The notes: a model not told the origin generated them from the sequence alone. Shown: positions 17,879 to 26,660, counted from the stretch's first letter. The stretch is 64,000 nucleotides of DNA from JBHIBD01 sp046758865 (GCA_046758865.1 JBHIBD010000003.1:5486-69485); one strand, 5' to 3'. Translations and numbers: made by a program.

Positions 17879-19070
17879 CGCCTATCATGTTTACTGAGCC
17901 AAAGGTGGGAACTATGTCCGCTATCATGCCCCCCTCTATCATTCTTGACAAACCTGACATAATACAAAAGGACGGGGGCCTGCACCTCATCCTGTATGGC
18001 TTGCCTGTGCCATCGCTCACGATATAGAAACCCAACTCCCCGTTGGCCCCCTCAACCGCCTGATAGACCTCACCCTCGGGAGGGCAGATACCGTGTCCGT
18101 CCATAAACAGCTTAAAATGGTTTATCAGGGCCTCCATATTGCTGTAGACCTCTTTCTTGTCCGGGAAGGTTATCCTTTTATCCGCCACCTTTATCGGACC
18201 AGACGGTATTTTGGCCAGGGCCTGTTCGATAATCCTCATACTCTGCTGCATCTCCTCCATGCGACAGAGGTAGCGGTCGTAGTTGTCCCCGTTGGTGCCG
18301 ACAGGCACGTCAAAATCCATCTGTCCATACACCATATAGGGCTGGGCCTTCCTTACGTCATAGGGCACGCCCGTTGAGCGGAGGCAAGGCCCGGTAAACC
18401 CATATGATACGGCCTCGTCAGTGGTTATGGCACCCACCCCTTTCACCCTGTCCACAAATATCCGGTTCTTTGTGAGGAGCCCGTGTATCTCTTTTAGCAC
18501 GTCCCTGGTCAACTTGATGGCATTCATCGCCTTGCCGCTGAAATCCCCAGGGAGGTCATTCTTTACCCCCCCTATTCTTACATAGCTGGGGGTCACCCCC
18601 CTGCCTCCCGATGCATCTTCTATCAGCTTCCATAGCTCCTCCCTGGCCTTTATCATATAGAGAAACGCAGTAAGTGCACCCAACTCCATTGCCGAGGCGG
18701 CTACACAAGTGAGGTGGTCGGTTATGCGGGATATTTCACTCATTATGGTGCGTATGTATTTGCACCGCTCGGGCACCTCAACACCAAAAAGCTTCTCTAC
18801 GGCCATGGCGTAGCCAAAATTATTTATCAGGGGTGACACGTAGTTTAACCTATCAGTATAGATTATGGCCTGATGATAGGTGCGGTTCTCACACATCTTT
18901 TCAAAGCCCCTGTGCAAGTATCCGATATTTACATCGGTGCGTACCACCGTCTCCCCGTCCAGTTCGAGGAACATCCTTACGGTGCCATGCATGGCGGGAT
19001 GAGAGGGGCCCATGTGTAGGGTCGTCTCTTTGGTGTGGATTTCCTTGGCTAGTGTGCTCATCTTTTCCAT
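17862..19070 (-). CDS. nuoD: NADH-quinone oxidoreductase subunit D
   Basis: 49-kDa-type subunit forming the quinone site with NuoB, 402 residues. Family sequences include HMGPSHPAMHGTVR and NIGYLHRGFEKMCENRTY with the quinone-contacting histidine and, later, the conserved GPCLRSTGVPYDVRK. It is a separate gene from nuoC, not the fused CD form of E. coli. Start at 19070 or the ATG three codons later. Confidence 0.96.
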   Translation of the reverse strand: MEKMSTLAKEIHTKETTLHMGPSHPAMHGTVRMFLELDGETVVRTDVNIGYLHRGFEKMCENRTYHQAIIYTDRLNYVSPLINNFGYAMAVEKLFGVEVPERCKYIRTIMSEISRITDHLTCVAASAMELGALTAFLYMIKAREELWKLIEDASGGRGVTPSYVRIGGVKNDLPGDFSGKAMNAIKLTRDVLKEIHGLLTKNRIFVDRVKGVGAITTDEAVSYGFTGPCLRSTGVPYDVRKAQPYMVYGQMDFDVPVGTNGDNYDRYLCRMEEMQQSMRIIEQALAKIPSGPIKVADKRITFPDKKEVYSNMEALINHFKLFMDGHGICPPEGEVYQAVEGANGELGFYIVSDGTGKPYRMRCRPPSFCIMSGLSRMIEGGMIADIVPTFGSVNMIGGECDR

Positions 19071-19082
19071 GAAAATCTACGC

Positions 19083-19568
19083 CTAACTTTCAGGAAGAAC
19101 AAGAGGTTGGCGCTTGTCCACAGGATAGTCCTTCCTGAGGGGATGGCCCTCGAACTCTTCATATAATAGAATCCTCCTCAGGTCAGGATGGCCATTAAAC
19201 TTTATGCCGAACATGTCCCAACACTCCCGCTCCAGCCAGTTTGCCACTGACCAGAGTGAGCTAATAGAGTCAATCGTAGGGTCTGACTCCGACAGGGGCA
19301 CCTTTATACGCACCCTTTGCTTATTTTTTAAGGAATACAAATGATAAACCACTTCGAAGCGCAAGTCCTTCTTTCCAAGGTAATCAACTGCTGTCAGGTC
19401 CATAAGGAAATTGAACGAGAGGTCTGGGTCTTCCTTCAGGAGGCGACATACCTCCACTATGTCCACCCTCTTGACTACTGCCGTGTTATCGTCCCTGAAA
19501 GAGTGGGTCTCTATGATAGAGTTGGGGAATCTCTCCCGGAGTTTCTTAAGGGTGATGCTCTCTGCCAT
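19083..19568 (-). CDS. nuoC: NADH-quinone oxidoreductase subunit C
   Basis: 30-kDa-type peripheral subunit, about 161 residues. It ends with the family block ECWDMFGIKFNGHPDLRRIL and GHPLRKDYPVD. I place the start at the ATG at 19568, which overlaps the nuoB stop as ATGA and gives MAESITLKKL. The longer open frame up to 19649 runs inside nuoB and is unlikely to be used. Structural role in the connecting arm. Confidence 0.94.
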   Translation of the reverse strand: MAESITLKKLRERFPNSIIETHSFRDDNTAVVKRVDIVEVCRLLKEDPDLSFNFLMDLTAVDYLGKKDLRFEVVYHLYSLKNKQRVRIKVPLSESDPTIDSISSLWSVANWLERECWDMFGIKFNGHPDLRRILLYEEFEGHPLRKDYPVDKRQPLVLPES

Positions 19569-20041
19569 CAGAATTCCTGCTTTTGGTTCTGTATCTTCTC
19601 TTGGAGCTTCATTATGCCTTCCAGCACCGTCTCGGGTCTGGGTGGGCATCCAGGTATGTATACATCAACGGGTACAATGGTATCTATGCCTTGCACCGTG
19701 GCGTAGTTATCGTACGGACCACCTGAACAGGTGCAACCCCCAAAGGCCACCACCCACTTGGGCTCACACATCTGCTCCCAGACCCTCTTGAGTATAGGGG
19801 CCTGTTTGTGGCTTATGGTGCCCACCACGAAGAGCACGTCGGACTGCCTGGGGGAAAAACGGGGCAGGCCCGCACCAAAGCGGTCTATATCATAGTGACT
19901 TGCCGCAGCGGACATGAACTCCATACCACAGCACGCAGTTACAAACGGATACAGAAACAGGGAATATTTCCTTGCCCAGCCCAGGGCCTTATCCAGTCTC
20001 GAGAGGACTACGCTCCCCCCCAAGGCGTCCTCTAACGCCAT
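19568..20041 (-). CDS. nuoB: NADH-quinone oxidoreductase subunit B
   Basis: Holds cluster N2, the last [4Fe-4S] before quinone, about 157 residues. The ligands are the tandem cysteines in TACCGMEF, one in GGCTCSGG and one in PGCPPRPE. The start ATG at 20041 gives MALEDALGG and overlaps the nuoA end by 10 bases; an upstream frame to 20062 exists but lies within nuoA. Confidence 0.95.
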   Translation of the reverse strand: MALEDALGGSVVLSRLDKALGWARKYSLFLYPFVTACCGMEFMSAAASHYDIDRFGAGLPRFSPRQSDVLFVVGTISHKQAPILKRVWEQMCEPKWVVAFGGCTCSGGPYDNYATVQGIDTIVPVDVYIPGCPPRPETVLEGIMKLQEKIQNQKQEF

Positions 20042-20388
20042 TCCAGCGCACCCTCCTTCCACGCATATATAAGTGCAAGCCCCACTATTAGAATAAACAC
20101 CATCATCTCCATAAGGCCAAACACTGAGAGGTCATTGTAAAGCACCGCCCAGGGATAGAAGAATACCACCTCTACGTCAAAAACAAGAAACAACACCCCT
20201 ATAAGATAGAATTTTATGGGGAATCTTTCCCTGGCAGGCCCGGAGGGCGGCATCCCGCACTCAAAAGGTAACGCCTTTATAGGAGTAACCCTCGTTGGCC
20301 CAAGTACCGAGGTAAGAAATATAAGAAGCCCTGGGATCAGGGCTGCTATTATAAAGGTGAGTACTAACGCTAGCCAGTAACCCTGCAC
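20032..20388 (-). CDS. nuoA: NADH-quinone oxidoreductase subunit A
   Basis: First gene of the operon, 118 residues, three helices. Conserved segments are PFECGMPPSG with the loop cysteine near the quinone cavity, and FLVFDVEVVFFYPW. The start is GTG at 20388, preceded by AAAGGAGAAG. Complete nuoA-N in standard order without insertions indicates a full NADH-type or ferredoxin-accepting complex I; presence of E, F and G argues for NADH. Confidence 0.95.
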   Translation of the reverse strand: MQGYWLALVLTFIIAALIPGLLIFLTSVLGPTRVTPIKALPFECGMPPSGPARERFPIKFYLIGVLFLVFDVEVVFFYPWAVLYNDLSVFGLMEMMVFILIVGLALIYAWKEGALEWR

Positions 20389-20425
20389 GCCATCTCTTCT
20401 CCTTTCAGTGTAATGCGGGGGTACA

Positions 20426-20453
20426 AGTTTACAAAAAATATTACCGATGTCAA
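20426..20453 (-). promoter_or_regulatory. Sigma70-like promoter for the nuo operon
   Basis: Minus-strand TTGACA (20448-20453), spacer of 16, then TAAACT (20426-20431), about 40 bases before the nuoA start. Consensus match by eye. Confidence 0.5.
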
Positions 20454-20517
20454 ACGATTTCTTGTATTGCGTGTCCCCATATGGACATAGGTGCGCATCA
20501 AAACCCCAGTAACCAGG

Positions 20518-20582
20518 GTGCGTCTGGACGCACTAAACTTCTTTGTCATTGCTTCGGGGCTGCGCCCCGAAGCAATGACAAA
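20518..20582. repeat. Two dispersed hairpin modules between folD and nuoA
   Basis: GTGCGTC-tg-GACGCAC (20518-20533) is a 7-bp hairpin. Ten bases further on, 20542-20560 pairs perfectly with 20564-20582 across a 3-base loop, a 19-bp stem containing TCATTGCTTCGGGGC. Similar modules recur near 27.3, 44.7 and 54.5-55 kb. The stem lies downstream of folD but has no following T-run on the minus strand, so I call it a palindromic repeat rather than a terminator. It could still stabilise the 3' end. Confidence 0.8.
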
Positions 20583-20686
20583 AGCGGGTAGGTTCTGGTC
20601 ACACCACGACCTTACAATAATCCATTGACCAAAAATATCTTCTGTATTCTTCTTTCCCCCCAGGCGGATGCCCTTACAAAATATCT

Positions 20687-21580
20687 TCAGGTTAACTTTG
20701 CCGCTTCTACGACATTTTTCAGGAGCATCACCGTCGTAACTGGACCTACCCCACCAGGTACAGGGGTTATATAAGAGGCAACCTCCTTTGCACCCTCGAA
20801 GTCCACGTCACCCACGGTCTTCTTCTTCTGTTTGCCTGTTTTGCCCAGGACCGGCCTGCCCTCGGCATCATATTCTGGCACCCTGTTTATGCCCACGTCT
20901 ATTACTATCGCACCAGGTTTTATCATATCTCCCGTTATAAGCCCTGCCTTGCCGGCGGAGACCACCAGTATATCGGCCCTCTTGGTATGGAAGGTCATAT
21001 CCTTTGTTCTGGTGTGGCAGACGGTTGGTGTGGCGTGGAGGTCCAGAAGCAGGAGGATAAGGGGTTTGCCAACGATGGCGCTGCGACCGACAATAGTGGC
21101 CTCTTTGCCCTTTATCTCCACTCCAGTGCTCTTTATAAGCTCTATCACAGCCATAGCTGTGCAGGGGGCCAGCTTTGCGTTGCCATACACCAACTGCCCC
21201 ATGCTGGCCAAGTTCATTCCCTCGACGTCCTTTTCGGGGGCAATAGAAGACTGTACCCGCCGGGCATTAATTCCCTCTGGCAGTGGCATCTGCAGTATGA
21301 TGGCAGTAACAGAGGGGTTTCTATTAAGGCCCTGGATGTGTCCTATCAGGCCTGTTTCAGTTATGTCCTCTGGCAGACTGTCAAGGGTGTATCGTAGTCC
21401 TATTTCCTCGCAGGCCCTCGATTGGCTGCGTATATATACCTGGGAGGCAGGATTCTCGCCCACCTGAACGGCCAATAAATGCGGGTCTCTTCCCCTCTTT
21501 CTCAGTGTCTCAACTTCTATGGTCAATTCACTCTTTATTTTCTTGGCAAGTGCTTCGCCGTCAATCAACTGTGCTGCCAT
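20687..21580 (-). CDS. folD: Bifunctional methylenetetrahydrofolate dehydrogenase/cyclohydrolase
   Basis: Interconverts 5,10-methylene-, methenyl- and 10-formyl-tetrahydrofolate using NADP, 297 residues, cytoplasmic. Signatures are VQVGENPASQVYIRSQ, the catalytic-region KDVEGMN, the nucleotide-binding GRSAIVGKP and the C-terminal PVPGGVGPVTTVML. The catalytic lysine and tyrosine (YIRSQ) positions are present. The gene has its own divergent promoter region shared with the ispH fusion. It may also work in the C1 branch of the Wood-Ljungdahl pathway, but nothing here proves that. Confidence 0.96.
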   Translation of the reverse strand: MAAQLIDGEALAKKIKSELTIEVETLRKRGRDPHLLAVQVGENPASQVYIRSQSRACEEIGLRYTLDSLPEDITETGLIGHIQGLNRNPSVTAIILQMPLPEGINARRVQSSIAPEKDVEGMNLASMGQLVYGNAKLAPCTAMAVIELIKSTGVEIKGKEATIVGRSAIVGKPLILLLLDLHATPTVCHTRTKDMTFHTKRADILVVSAGKAGLITGDMIKPGAIVIDVGINRVPEYDAEGRPVLGKTGKQKKKTVGDVDFEGAKEVASYITPVPGGVGPVTTVMLLKNVVEAAKLT

Positions 21581-21647
21581 AGTAATGTCCTCGTAATGTA
21601 CACGGGGGGTAGATATCGGGAAGGATGACGCATTTTAAGGTTTCGAT

Positions 21648-21675
21648 ATTATAAAAACTAACCTTCCGCATGCAA
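21648..21675 (-). promoter_or_regulatory. Promoter for folD
   Basis: Minus-strand TTGCAT (21670-21675), 16-base spacer, then a perfect TATAAT (21648-21653), about 70 bases before the folD ATG. Confidence 0.55.
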
Positions 21676-21712
21676 GAAAAAACCCTACCTGTCGTTGTGA
21701 AATCGAAATACT

Positions 21713-21741
21713 TTGACAAGGGTGCAGGAATCTGATAAGAT
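21713..21741 (+). promoter_or_regulatory. Promoter for the ispH-ubiA fusion gene
   Basis: TTGACA (21713-21718), 17-base spacer, TAAGAT (21736-21741), placing the transcript start about 40 bases before the TTG start codon. It diverges from the folD promoter. Confidence 0.6.
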
Positions 21742-21788
21742 TTTTTTGGCATTATTGGACAACTTCAAATACAGCCAGGAGATATGTC

Positions 21789-23573
21789 TTGAAGGTAATG
21801 GTCGCCGAGACAGCAGGATTTTGTATGGGTGTGCGAAGGGCAATGGACATAACCCTTGATGCAGCCCACAAGAATAAGGGGGGCAACGGCGGCATCCTTA
21901 CAGACGGCCCCTTAATCCATAACCCTCAGGTATTAGAGCTGTTAAAGGCAAAAGGCATAGGAACTGTAAGGGACGGTTCTAACCTTTCTGGACGCACCGT
22001 GGTGATAAGGGCCCACGGTATTACGCCCGCCCGACGGAAAAAGATTGAGGCTATGGGGGCCAGGGTCTGTGACGCTACCTGCCCTCGCGTGACGAGGGTA
22101 CAATCCATCATAAGGAGGTATGCCACACAGGGGTACTCAACCATTATAGTCGGTGATGAGGGGCACGCTGAGGTGGTGGGCCTGCTGGGATATGCAAAAG
22201 ATAGGGGCCACGTGGTGGGTTCCGTTAAGGACTTGGACAAGCTTCCCCCGATGGATAAGGTCTGTGTGGTAGCTCAAACTACTCAGGACAAACGTCTTTA
22301 TAAGCAAATAACCACCATACTCAAGAAAAGATATGCTAACTGTCAGGTCTTTGATACCATCTGTCATTCCACTAGTAAAAGACAGGACGAGGTGGTAAGC
22401 CTCTGCCGCACAGTGGATGCCATGGTAGTTGTTGGAGGCAGGGGAAGTGCTAATACGGCTAGACTGGTACAGGTATGCCAGGGGGAGGGCATTCCCACCT
22501 TTCATGTAGAGACAGAAAATGAATTGGAATTCGAGAAACTTAACGACTGTAATGTAGTGGGCTTAACTGCTGGAGCTTCTACCCCACAGTGGTTGCTAAA
22601 GAGGGTAGAAGACAGGATAGCCTCTTACGAAAAGCAGAAGGTAGCCAGGATATGGAGTGGTACAAAGGCGATCTTTAATACCTTTGTCGGCAGTTGTGTC
22701 TATCTAGGGATAGGGGCCGTGTCCCTGAGTTATGCCAACACGGTGCTTCTTGGGGTTGAGCCGAAGATAAGCTACTGTATAATTGCCGCACTATTTCTCT
22801 TTTCCATGCATGTTCTCAACAACACCGCCAACAGAGAGGCGGCTGCCATAAGTGAACCCACTATGGCAAAGCTTTACGATAAGTACAGAACTACATTCTT
22901 GGGACTAGGCCTCGCTGGTATCGTGTCTTCTTATGGGTTGGCCTTTGTACTGGATTTTTCAGTATTCTTGATGTTGTTTCTGGCCAGCGTCTTTTTTATG
23001 ATAGCCTTCCGGATACACGTCATACCATTAAAGGTATCAAGGCTCCTGAGGTACAAGGGACTTGAGCAGTTTGCTGGCTCAAAAGAGATTTTCTTTGGGA
23101 TAGCATGGGCCCTAACGACGGCCCTTATACCGTTCTTGGTAAGTGAGTCGCAGGCCCTATCAACCCTGGGAGTAGCCATGGCCTTCACCTTTAGCATGGC
23201 CTTCCTGAGGGCCGTACTTCTAGATATCCGTGACATTCAGGTGGACAGGATTGTAGGTAGAGAGACTATTCCTATAGCCATTGGTAAAACGTGGACCAAG
23301 GTGATGCTTATTGCCGTTGCTGGCATTACGGCGTGCATGCTGATCGCAAGCCCCACCTTAGGGTGGACGTCTCCATTCAGTCATTTCCTTATCCCTTGCG
23401 TCCTCTATGCCTGTCTCTACCTTTACCTCTATCACATCAGGGTCATTGGAGAGGGACTAATGTGTGAGGCAGTTGTAGATTTTAACTTCATATTGGCTGG
23501 AATTATTGCCTTCTTCTTCTGGGAAAAAGATTTAGTTACATCGGCCCTGAAGTTTTTTGCCGGCTATTTATAG
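21789..23573 (+). CDS. ispH: IspH (HMBPP reductase) fused to a UbiA-like membrane prenyltransferase
   Basis: Residues 1-285 match 4-hydroxy-3-methylbut-2-enyl diphosphate reductase, the last MEP-pathway step giving IPP and DMAPP. The three cluster cysteines are at about 12 (GFCMGV), 94 or 98 (CDATCP) and 192 (ICHSTSKRQ), with EGHAEV and AQTTQDK also in place. Residues about 290-594 form 8-9 membrane helices with UbiA features: a second Asp-rich motif DIRDIQVDRIVGRETIP near 479 and a first motif that is degenerate (NNTANREA, where family members have Asp). The TTG start follows AGGAGA; an ATG nine bases later lacks spacing. A single protein may make and use the prenyl precursor at the membrane, but the degenerate motif leaves transferase activity uncertain. 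Confidence 0.9.
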   Translation: MKVMVAETAGFCMGVRRAMDITLDAAHKNKGGNGGILTDGPLIHNPQVLELLKAKGIGTVRDGSNLSGRTVVIRAHGITPARRKKIEAMGARVCDATCPRVTRVQSIIRRYATQGYSTIIVGDEGHAEVVGLLGYAKDRGHVVGSVKDLDKLPPMDKVCVVAQTTQDKRLYKQITTILKKRYANCQVFDTICHSTSKRQDEVVSLCRTVDAMVVVGGRGSANTARLVQVCQGEGIPTFHVETENELEFEKLNDCNVVGLTAGASTPQWLLKRVEDRIASYEKQKVARIWSGTKAIFNTFVGSCVYLGIGAVSLSYANTVLLGVEPKISYCIIAALFLFSMHVLNNTANREAAAISEPTMAKLYDKYRTTFLGLGLAGIVSSYGLAFVLDFSVFLMLFLASVFFMIAFRIHVIPLKVSRLLRYKGLEQFAGSKEIFFGIAWALTTALIPFLVSESQALSTLGVAMAFTFSMAFLRAVLLDIRDIQVDRIVGRETIPIAIGKTWTKVMLIAVAGITACMLIASPTLGWTSPFSHFLIPCVLYACLYLYLYHIRVIGEGLMCEAVVDFNFILAGIIAFFFWEKDLVTSALKFFAGYL

Positions 23574-23647
23574 TGTTATCATTTAACGTGCGATAAAAAA
23601 CCGTCTTGCCTCCAGCTAACCGAAAGTGTTACCTCCGGGAAAGGCAT

Positions 23648-24382
23648 ATGACAGCTATGGAATACGAGAAATCCCCCAAAGAACAGAAAATACACAAAGA
23701 ACGTAAAGAGCATCATGGCTTTATACGCATATTCACTACAGATATAAAGAAGAGGCTTATTGCCGGCGCAATCCTCCTATTACCAGCATATATCACATTC
23801 TACGTCCTAAAGTTGCTCTTTACCTTTGCCGGTGGAACCATGGTGCCGGTGGTAAAGAGGATAATCCTCAGATCAGATTGGGTCCAGTTGAAGATCCCCG
23901 ACACGGTGCTGACACCCCTGATGTTTCTCCTGGGGCTTATGATGCTCTTCCTCATCCTTTATTTTGCAGGGGCCTTTGCCGCCAACTTCATCGGCAGGCG
24001 TATTATACACTTTGGTGAGGGAATACTGGAGAAGATGCCCCTGGTGAAGACCATCTACGGTACGTCAAAACAGCTTATTCATAGTGCTACTACTCCGGGC
24101 AAGGGTGCTTTCAAGCGTGTGGTGCTGGTAGATTTCCCCAGGAAAGGCTCGAAGGCCCTTGGTTTTGTAACGGGTTCTTTTATAGATAAAGAGGGGAACA
24201 GGCTGGTAAGCGTCTTTGTTTCCACCTCACCGAACCCCACCTCTGGTTTTGTGGTGCTCCTTCCCGAGTCCGAGGTGGAAGATACCCATCTTAGCGTAGA
24301 AGAGGGGTTCAAGATTATTGTCTCCGGCGGCATCCTCACCTCTACTTTTAAGGAAGAGGTCGGGAAGCTTCACCGGGCCTAA
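23648..24382 (+). CDS. DUF502 family membrane protein
   Basis: About 244 residues. Two strongly hydrophobic segments near residues 35-60 and 90-115 flank a short loop, followed by a soluble C-terminal domain with FPRKGSKALGFVTG and FVSTSPNPTSGFVVLLPE, which are recognisable DUF502 blocks. The N-terminus is highly charged (Lys/Glu). The ATG at 23648 follows GGGAAAGG; an upstream in-frame start at 23606 has no ribosome site. The function of DUF502 is not established. It follows the ispH fusion by about 75 bases on the same strand. Confidence 0.85.
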   Translation: MTAMEYEKSPKEQKIHKERKEHHGFIRIFTTDIKKRLIAGAILLLPAYITFYVLKLLFTFAGGTMVPVVKRIILRSDWVQLKIPDTVLTPLMFLLGLMMLFLILYFAGAFAANFIGRRIIHFGEGILEKMPLVKTIYGTSKQLIHSATTPGKGAFKRVVLVDFPRKGSKALGFVTGSFIDKEGNRLVSVFVSTSPNPTSGFVVLLPESEVEDTHLSVEEGFKIIVSGGILTSTFKEEVGKLHRA

Positions 24383-24434
24383 CACCCTCCACATCCTACC
24401 TGGCCCAAACCCCCCTGCCCTGAGTTTATTAACT

Positions 24435-25661
24435 ATGTACCCAAAAATGATAAAGATAAGACAGGCGTTTCCTATGCAGAGGGTTGAGGATGTATCTTCT
24501 GTGACCGAGAGGGAGCTTTCAAGGCTTCAACTTGGTTCAAGGCTAAAGCCGGGCGACACTGTGGCGGTTACTGCAGGCAGTAGGGGCATCTCCAAGATAG
24601 CGCCCATTACCAGGACAGTGGCAGACATGCTTAAGAAACTGGGAGCTGAACCATTTATTGTTCCGGCCATGGGCAGTCATGGTGGTGCCACCGCCCGGGG
24701 GCAAATCGAGGTGTTGGCCAAGTATGGAATCACAGAGGCCAGTATGGGCGTGCCCATCAGGTCCTCAATGAACGTGGTGAATATGGGCAGGAGCCCCTTC
24801 GGCTTTCCAATATATACTGACAAACATGCCACGGAGGCAGACCATATAGTCCTTATTAATCGCATTAAGACACACACGCGATTCAGCGGCAGGATAGAGA
24901 GTGGCCTCACCAAGATGCTCCTCGTGGGGCTAGGTAAGGACAGGGCTGCCACAATATACCATCGTGCTATCCTTGAATACCCGTTTGAAGAAATTGCAAG
25001 CAACATAGTCCCAGTCCTCCTGCAAAAACTACCGGTCCTCCTCGGCCTGGCCATCATTGAGAACGCCAGGGGTGAGGTGGCAGAGATAGAGGCCGTATCA
25101 CCCGAAAAATTTCTGGACAGGGAACCAGAACTCCTTGGAACGGCCACCAAGCTAATGGCAAAGCTGCCATTCGATGAGATAGACCTGCTGGTTGTGGACG
25201 AGATAGGCAAAGACATTGCCGGTACGGGGATGGACACATCAATCATAGGGAAAAAAGATGGCTCCAGGATAAAAATAAGGAGGATATTTGTCAGGGACCT
25301 CACGGATGAATCCGATGGCAATGCCTGCGGGGTTGGGCTTGCGGACTTTACTACCAAACGGTTGGTTGACAAGATAAACTTTAATAACACCTATGTGAAC
25401 TGTATTGCCGCCCTGAGGCCCGAGGGGGCTAGAATACCCATGACTTATTCCACCGACAAGGAGGCCCTGGACCAGGCGCTACACACCCTGGGTCTTGTGG
25501 AGCCAGAGGATGCACGTGTAATAAGGATAAAAAATACCAAAAACCTTGGAGAACTGAGCGTCTCGGAGGCCTATAAAGAGGAGTTAAATAGCCGCCGGGA
25601 CCTAGAAATAGTTTCAGAACCAGAGACGATGCCCTTCGGCCCTGATGGGAACCTTCTGTAA
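24435..25661 (+). CDS. Lactate-racemase-domain (LarA/DUF2088-like) protein
   Basis: About 408 residues. The fold-defining block PAMGSHGGATARGQ near 75 and the IKTHTRFSG element near 140 belong to the LarA N-terminal domain family, whose studied members use a nickel pincer nucleotide to racemise lactate. No larB, larC or larE genes are in this window, so lactate racemisation should not be assumed, and this subfamily is uncharacterised as far as I know. I take the ATG at 24435 since the frame extending back to 24318 overlaps the DUF502 gene; an ATG at 24447 is possible. No clear ribosome site was seen. Confidence 0.75.
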   Translation: MYPKMIKIRQAFPMQRVEDVSSVTERELSRLQLGSRLKPGDTVAVTAGSRGISKIAPITRTVADMLKKLGAEPFIVPAMGSHGGATARGQIEVLAKYGITEASMGVPIRSSMNVVNMGRSPFGFPIYTDKHATEADHIVLINRIKTHTRFSGRIESGLTKMLLVGLGKDRAATIYHRAILEYPFEEIASNIVPVLLQKLPVLLGLAIIENARGEVAEIEAVSPEKFLDREPELLGTATKLMAKLPFDEIDLLVVDEIGKDIAGTGMDTSIIGKKDGSRIKIRRIFVRDLTDESDGNACGVGLADFTTKRLVDKINFNNTYVNCIAALRPEGARIPMTYSTDKEALDQALHTLGLVEPEDARVIRIKNTKNLGELSVSEAYKEELNSRRDLEIVSEPETMPFGPDGNLL

Positions 25662-25681
25662 AGCGAGGAGATTTGAACAGA

Positions 25682-26011
25682 TTATAAAAACTCCTCTAGG
25701 CTGGCAGTTAGTCCCCTAAAAGGGAGAGCGTGTGTCGTGAATCCTTGCTGTTGTAAATGGGTTGTTAACCTTGTGGGTTTTGTACCGGTGTATTTAACGG
25801 AGTAGTTAATAGTATTCTTATCGGGGTCCATACTGACCTCCGCGGTAAGCAACCCCATATTGTCCATCAGGAGTGCCGTCCTTTTGTAGCAGCCCTCTTC
25901 CGTCCCACCATCATCAGGAGACAGTATATATTCTTCACCGGTTGCATCAAGCATCCCGTTAAATCTGGCATCAACCCTTTGCTTAAGCTCATCTGGAAAA
26001 TGAAGAGGCAT
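25682..26011 (-). CDS. Small hypothetical protein
   Basis: 109-residue protein that I do not recognise. It is soluble, without a signal peptide, with a mixed alpha/beta look (EVSMDPDKNTINYSVKYTG suggests two strands). The ATG follows a GAGATGCAGG that could serve as ribosome site. It converges on the LarA-like gene with a 20-base gap. Base composition resembles its neighbours, which supports it being real. Confidence 0.55.
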   Translation of the reverse strand: MPLHFPDELKQRVDARFNGMLDATGEEYILSPDDGGTEEGCYKRTALLMDNMGLLTAEVSMDPDKNTINYSVKYTGTKPTRLTTHLQQQGFTTHALPFRGLTASLEEFL

Positions 26012-26033
26012 CCTGCATCTCTAACCATTAACT

Positions 26034-26410
26034 GAGACCTTTGAAAACCCTGCACAATTGTCATTCTGAAGGCTCGCCCAACAAAGTGGCGAGTCCGCCT
26101 AGGGCGTGGGGTGAAACGATCGAAGAATGTAGCGTCCGCTCTCCGCATCGGACGTCTTTGCGTCGGGTACGGAGACCCGGTGCTTTTTTATTACCCCACC
26201 CTTGGCGGGAATTATTGCCTTTTTCCCCCTCCCTTGACGGGAGGGGGAAGGGGGAGGGTGAGATAAAACAGTTCACCCCCACCCTACCCTCCCCCATCGA
26301 GGGGGAGGAAAGACACGGGCAGAAATTTCAATATTACTGACTGCTTTTCTTGCTTGTGTCAAGTTCTGGCACTTGCTACAAATATATTGATATGATACGC
26401 TGGTGTCAAA
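26034..26410. repeat. Composite block of dispersed palindromic repeats
   Basis: About 380 bases without a gene. 26034-26130 aligns by eye with 42122-42205, starting GAGACCT..TG.AAAACCCTGC and containing TGTCATTC and GAAACGA.CGAAGAAT. Near 26165 is a CGGGTacggagACCCG hairpin that recurs at about 44716. 26223-26233 pairs perfectly with 26239-26249 (CCCCCTCCC arms), and CCTCCCCC-atcga-GGGGGAGG follows at 26288-26308. C/G-rich arms of this kind also occur at 56.4 kb. It lies directly upstream of the selenocysteine tRNA. Confidence 0.75.
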
Positions 26411-26411
26411 C

Positions 26412-26508
26412 GGGAATGGATGGGGCCCGGTGGCCCTGACGGACTTCAAATCCGGCTTGTCCGCCTAAGAAGCGGATAGGTGGGTTCGACTCCCACACGT
26501 TCCCGCCA
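26412..26508 (+). tRNA. selC: tRNA-Sec (anticodon TCA)
   Basis: A 97-base selenocysteine tRNA with encoded CCA. The anticodon TCA is at 26446-26448 in the loop CTTCAAA, closed by CGGA/TCCG. GGGAATG pairs with CGTTCCC in the acceptor arm. The D stem is the extended GGGCC/GGCCC type with a tiny CGGT loop. The long variable arm is GTCCGC-ctaagaa-GCGGAT, and the T arm GTGGG-TTCGACT-CCCAC is followed by discriminator G and CCA. These are the hallmarks that separate tRNA-Sec from tRNA-Ser. It implies that the organism translates UGA as selenocysteine in some genes; selA, selB, selD and a target are not seen in this window. Confidence 0.95.
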
Positions 26509-26517
26509 TTATATTCT

Positions 26518-26660
26518 ATTATCTGTAGGGGCAACTCCCTGTGGTTGCCCTCGTAGCTGGGCAGGCGCAGACTTGCCCCTACACGCTTCGCTCGCAATGA
26601 CATGCGAGGGTAACAACCCCTCTAAAAGGGTGAGGTTGCCTCGCCCCTACAAAAAGTGAG
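26518..26660. repeat. Degenerate dispersed repeats (GTAGGGGCAA type)
   Basis: Fragments such as TGTAGGGGCAACTCC, GGTTGCC, CTTGCCCCTACA, CGCTCGCAATGACATGCGAG and GTTGCCTCGCCCCTAC form imperfect inverted pairs. The same GTAGGGGCAAC arm builds a perfect hairpin at 42010-42039. No gene is seen. Confidence 0.6.

Noticed and set aside
20542..20582. Intrinsic terminator of folD
   Set aside because: The stem is strong but no T-run follows on the folD strand, and the same sequence occurs in other spacers, so a dispersed repeat is the better reading.
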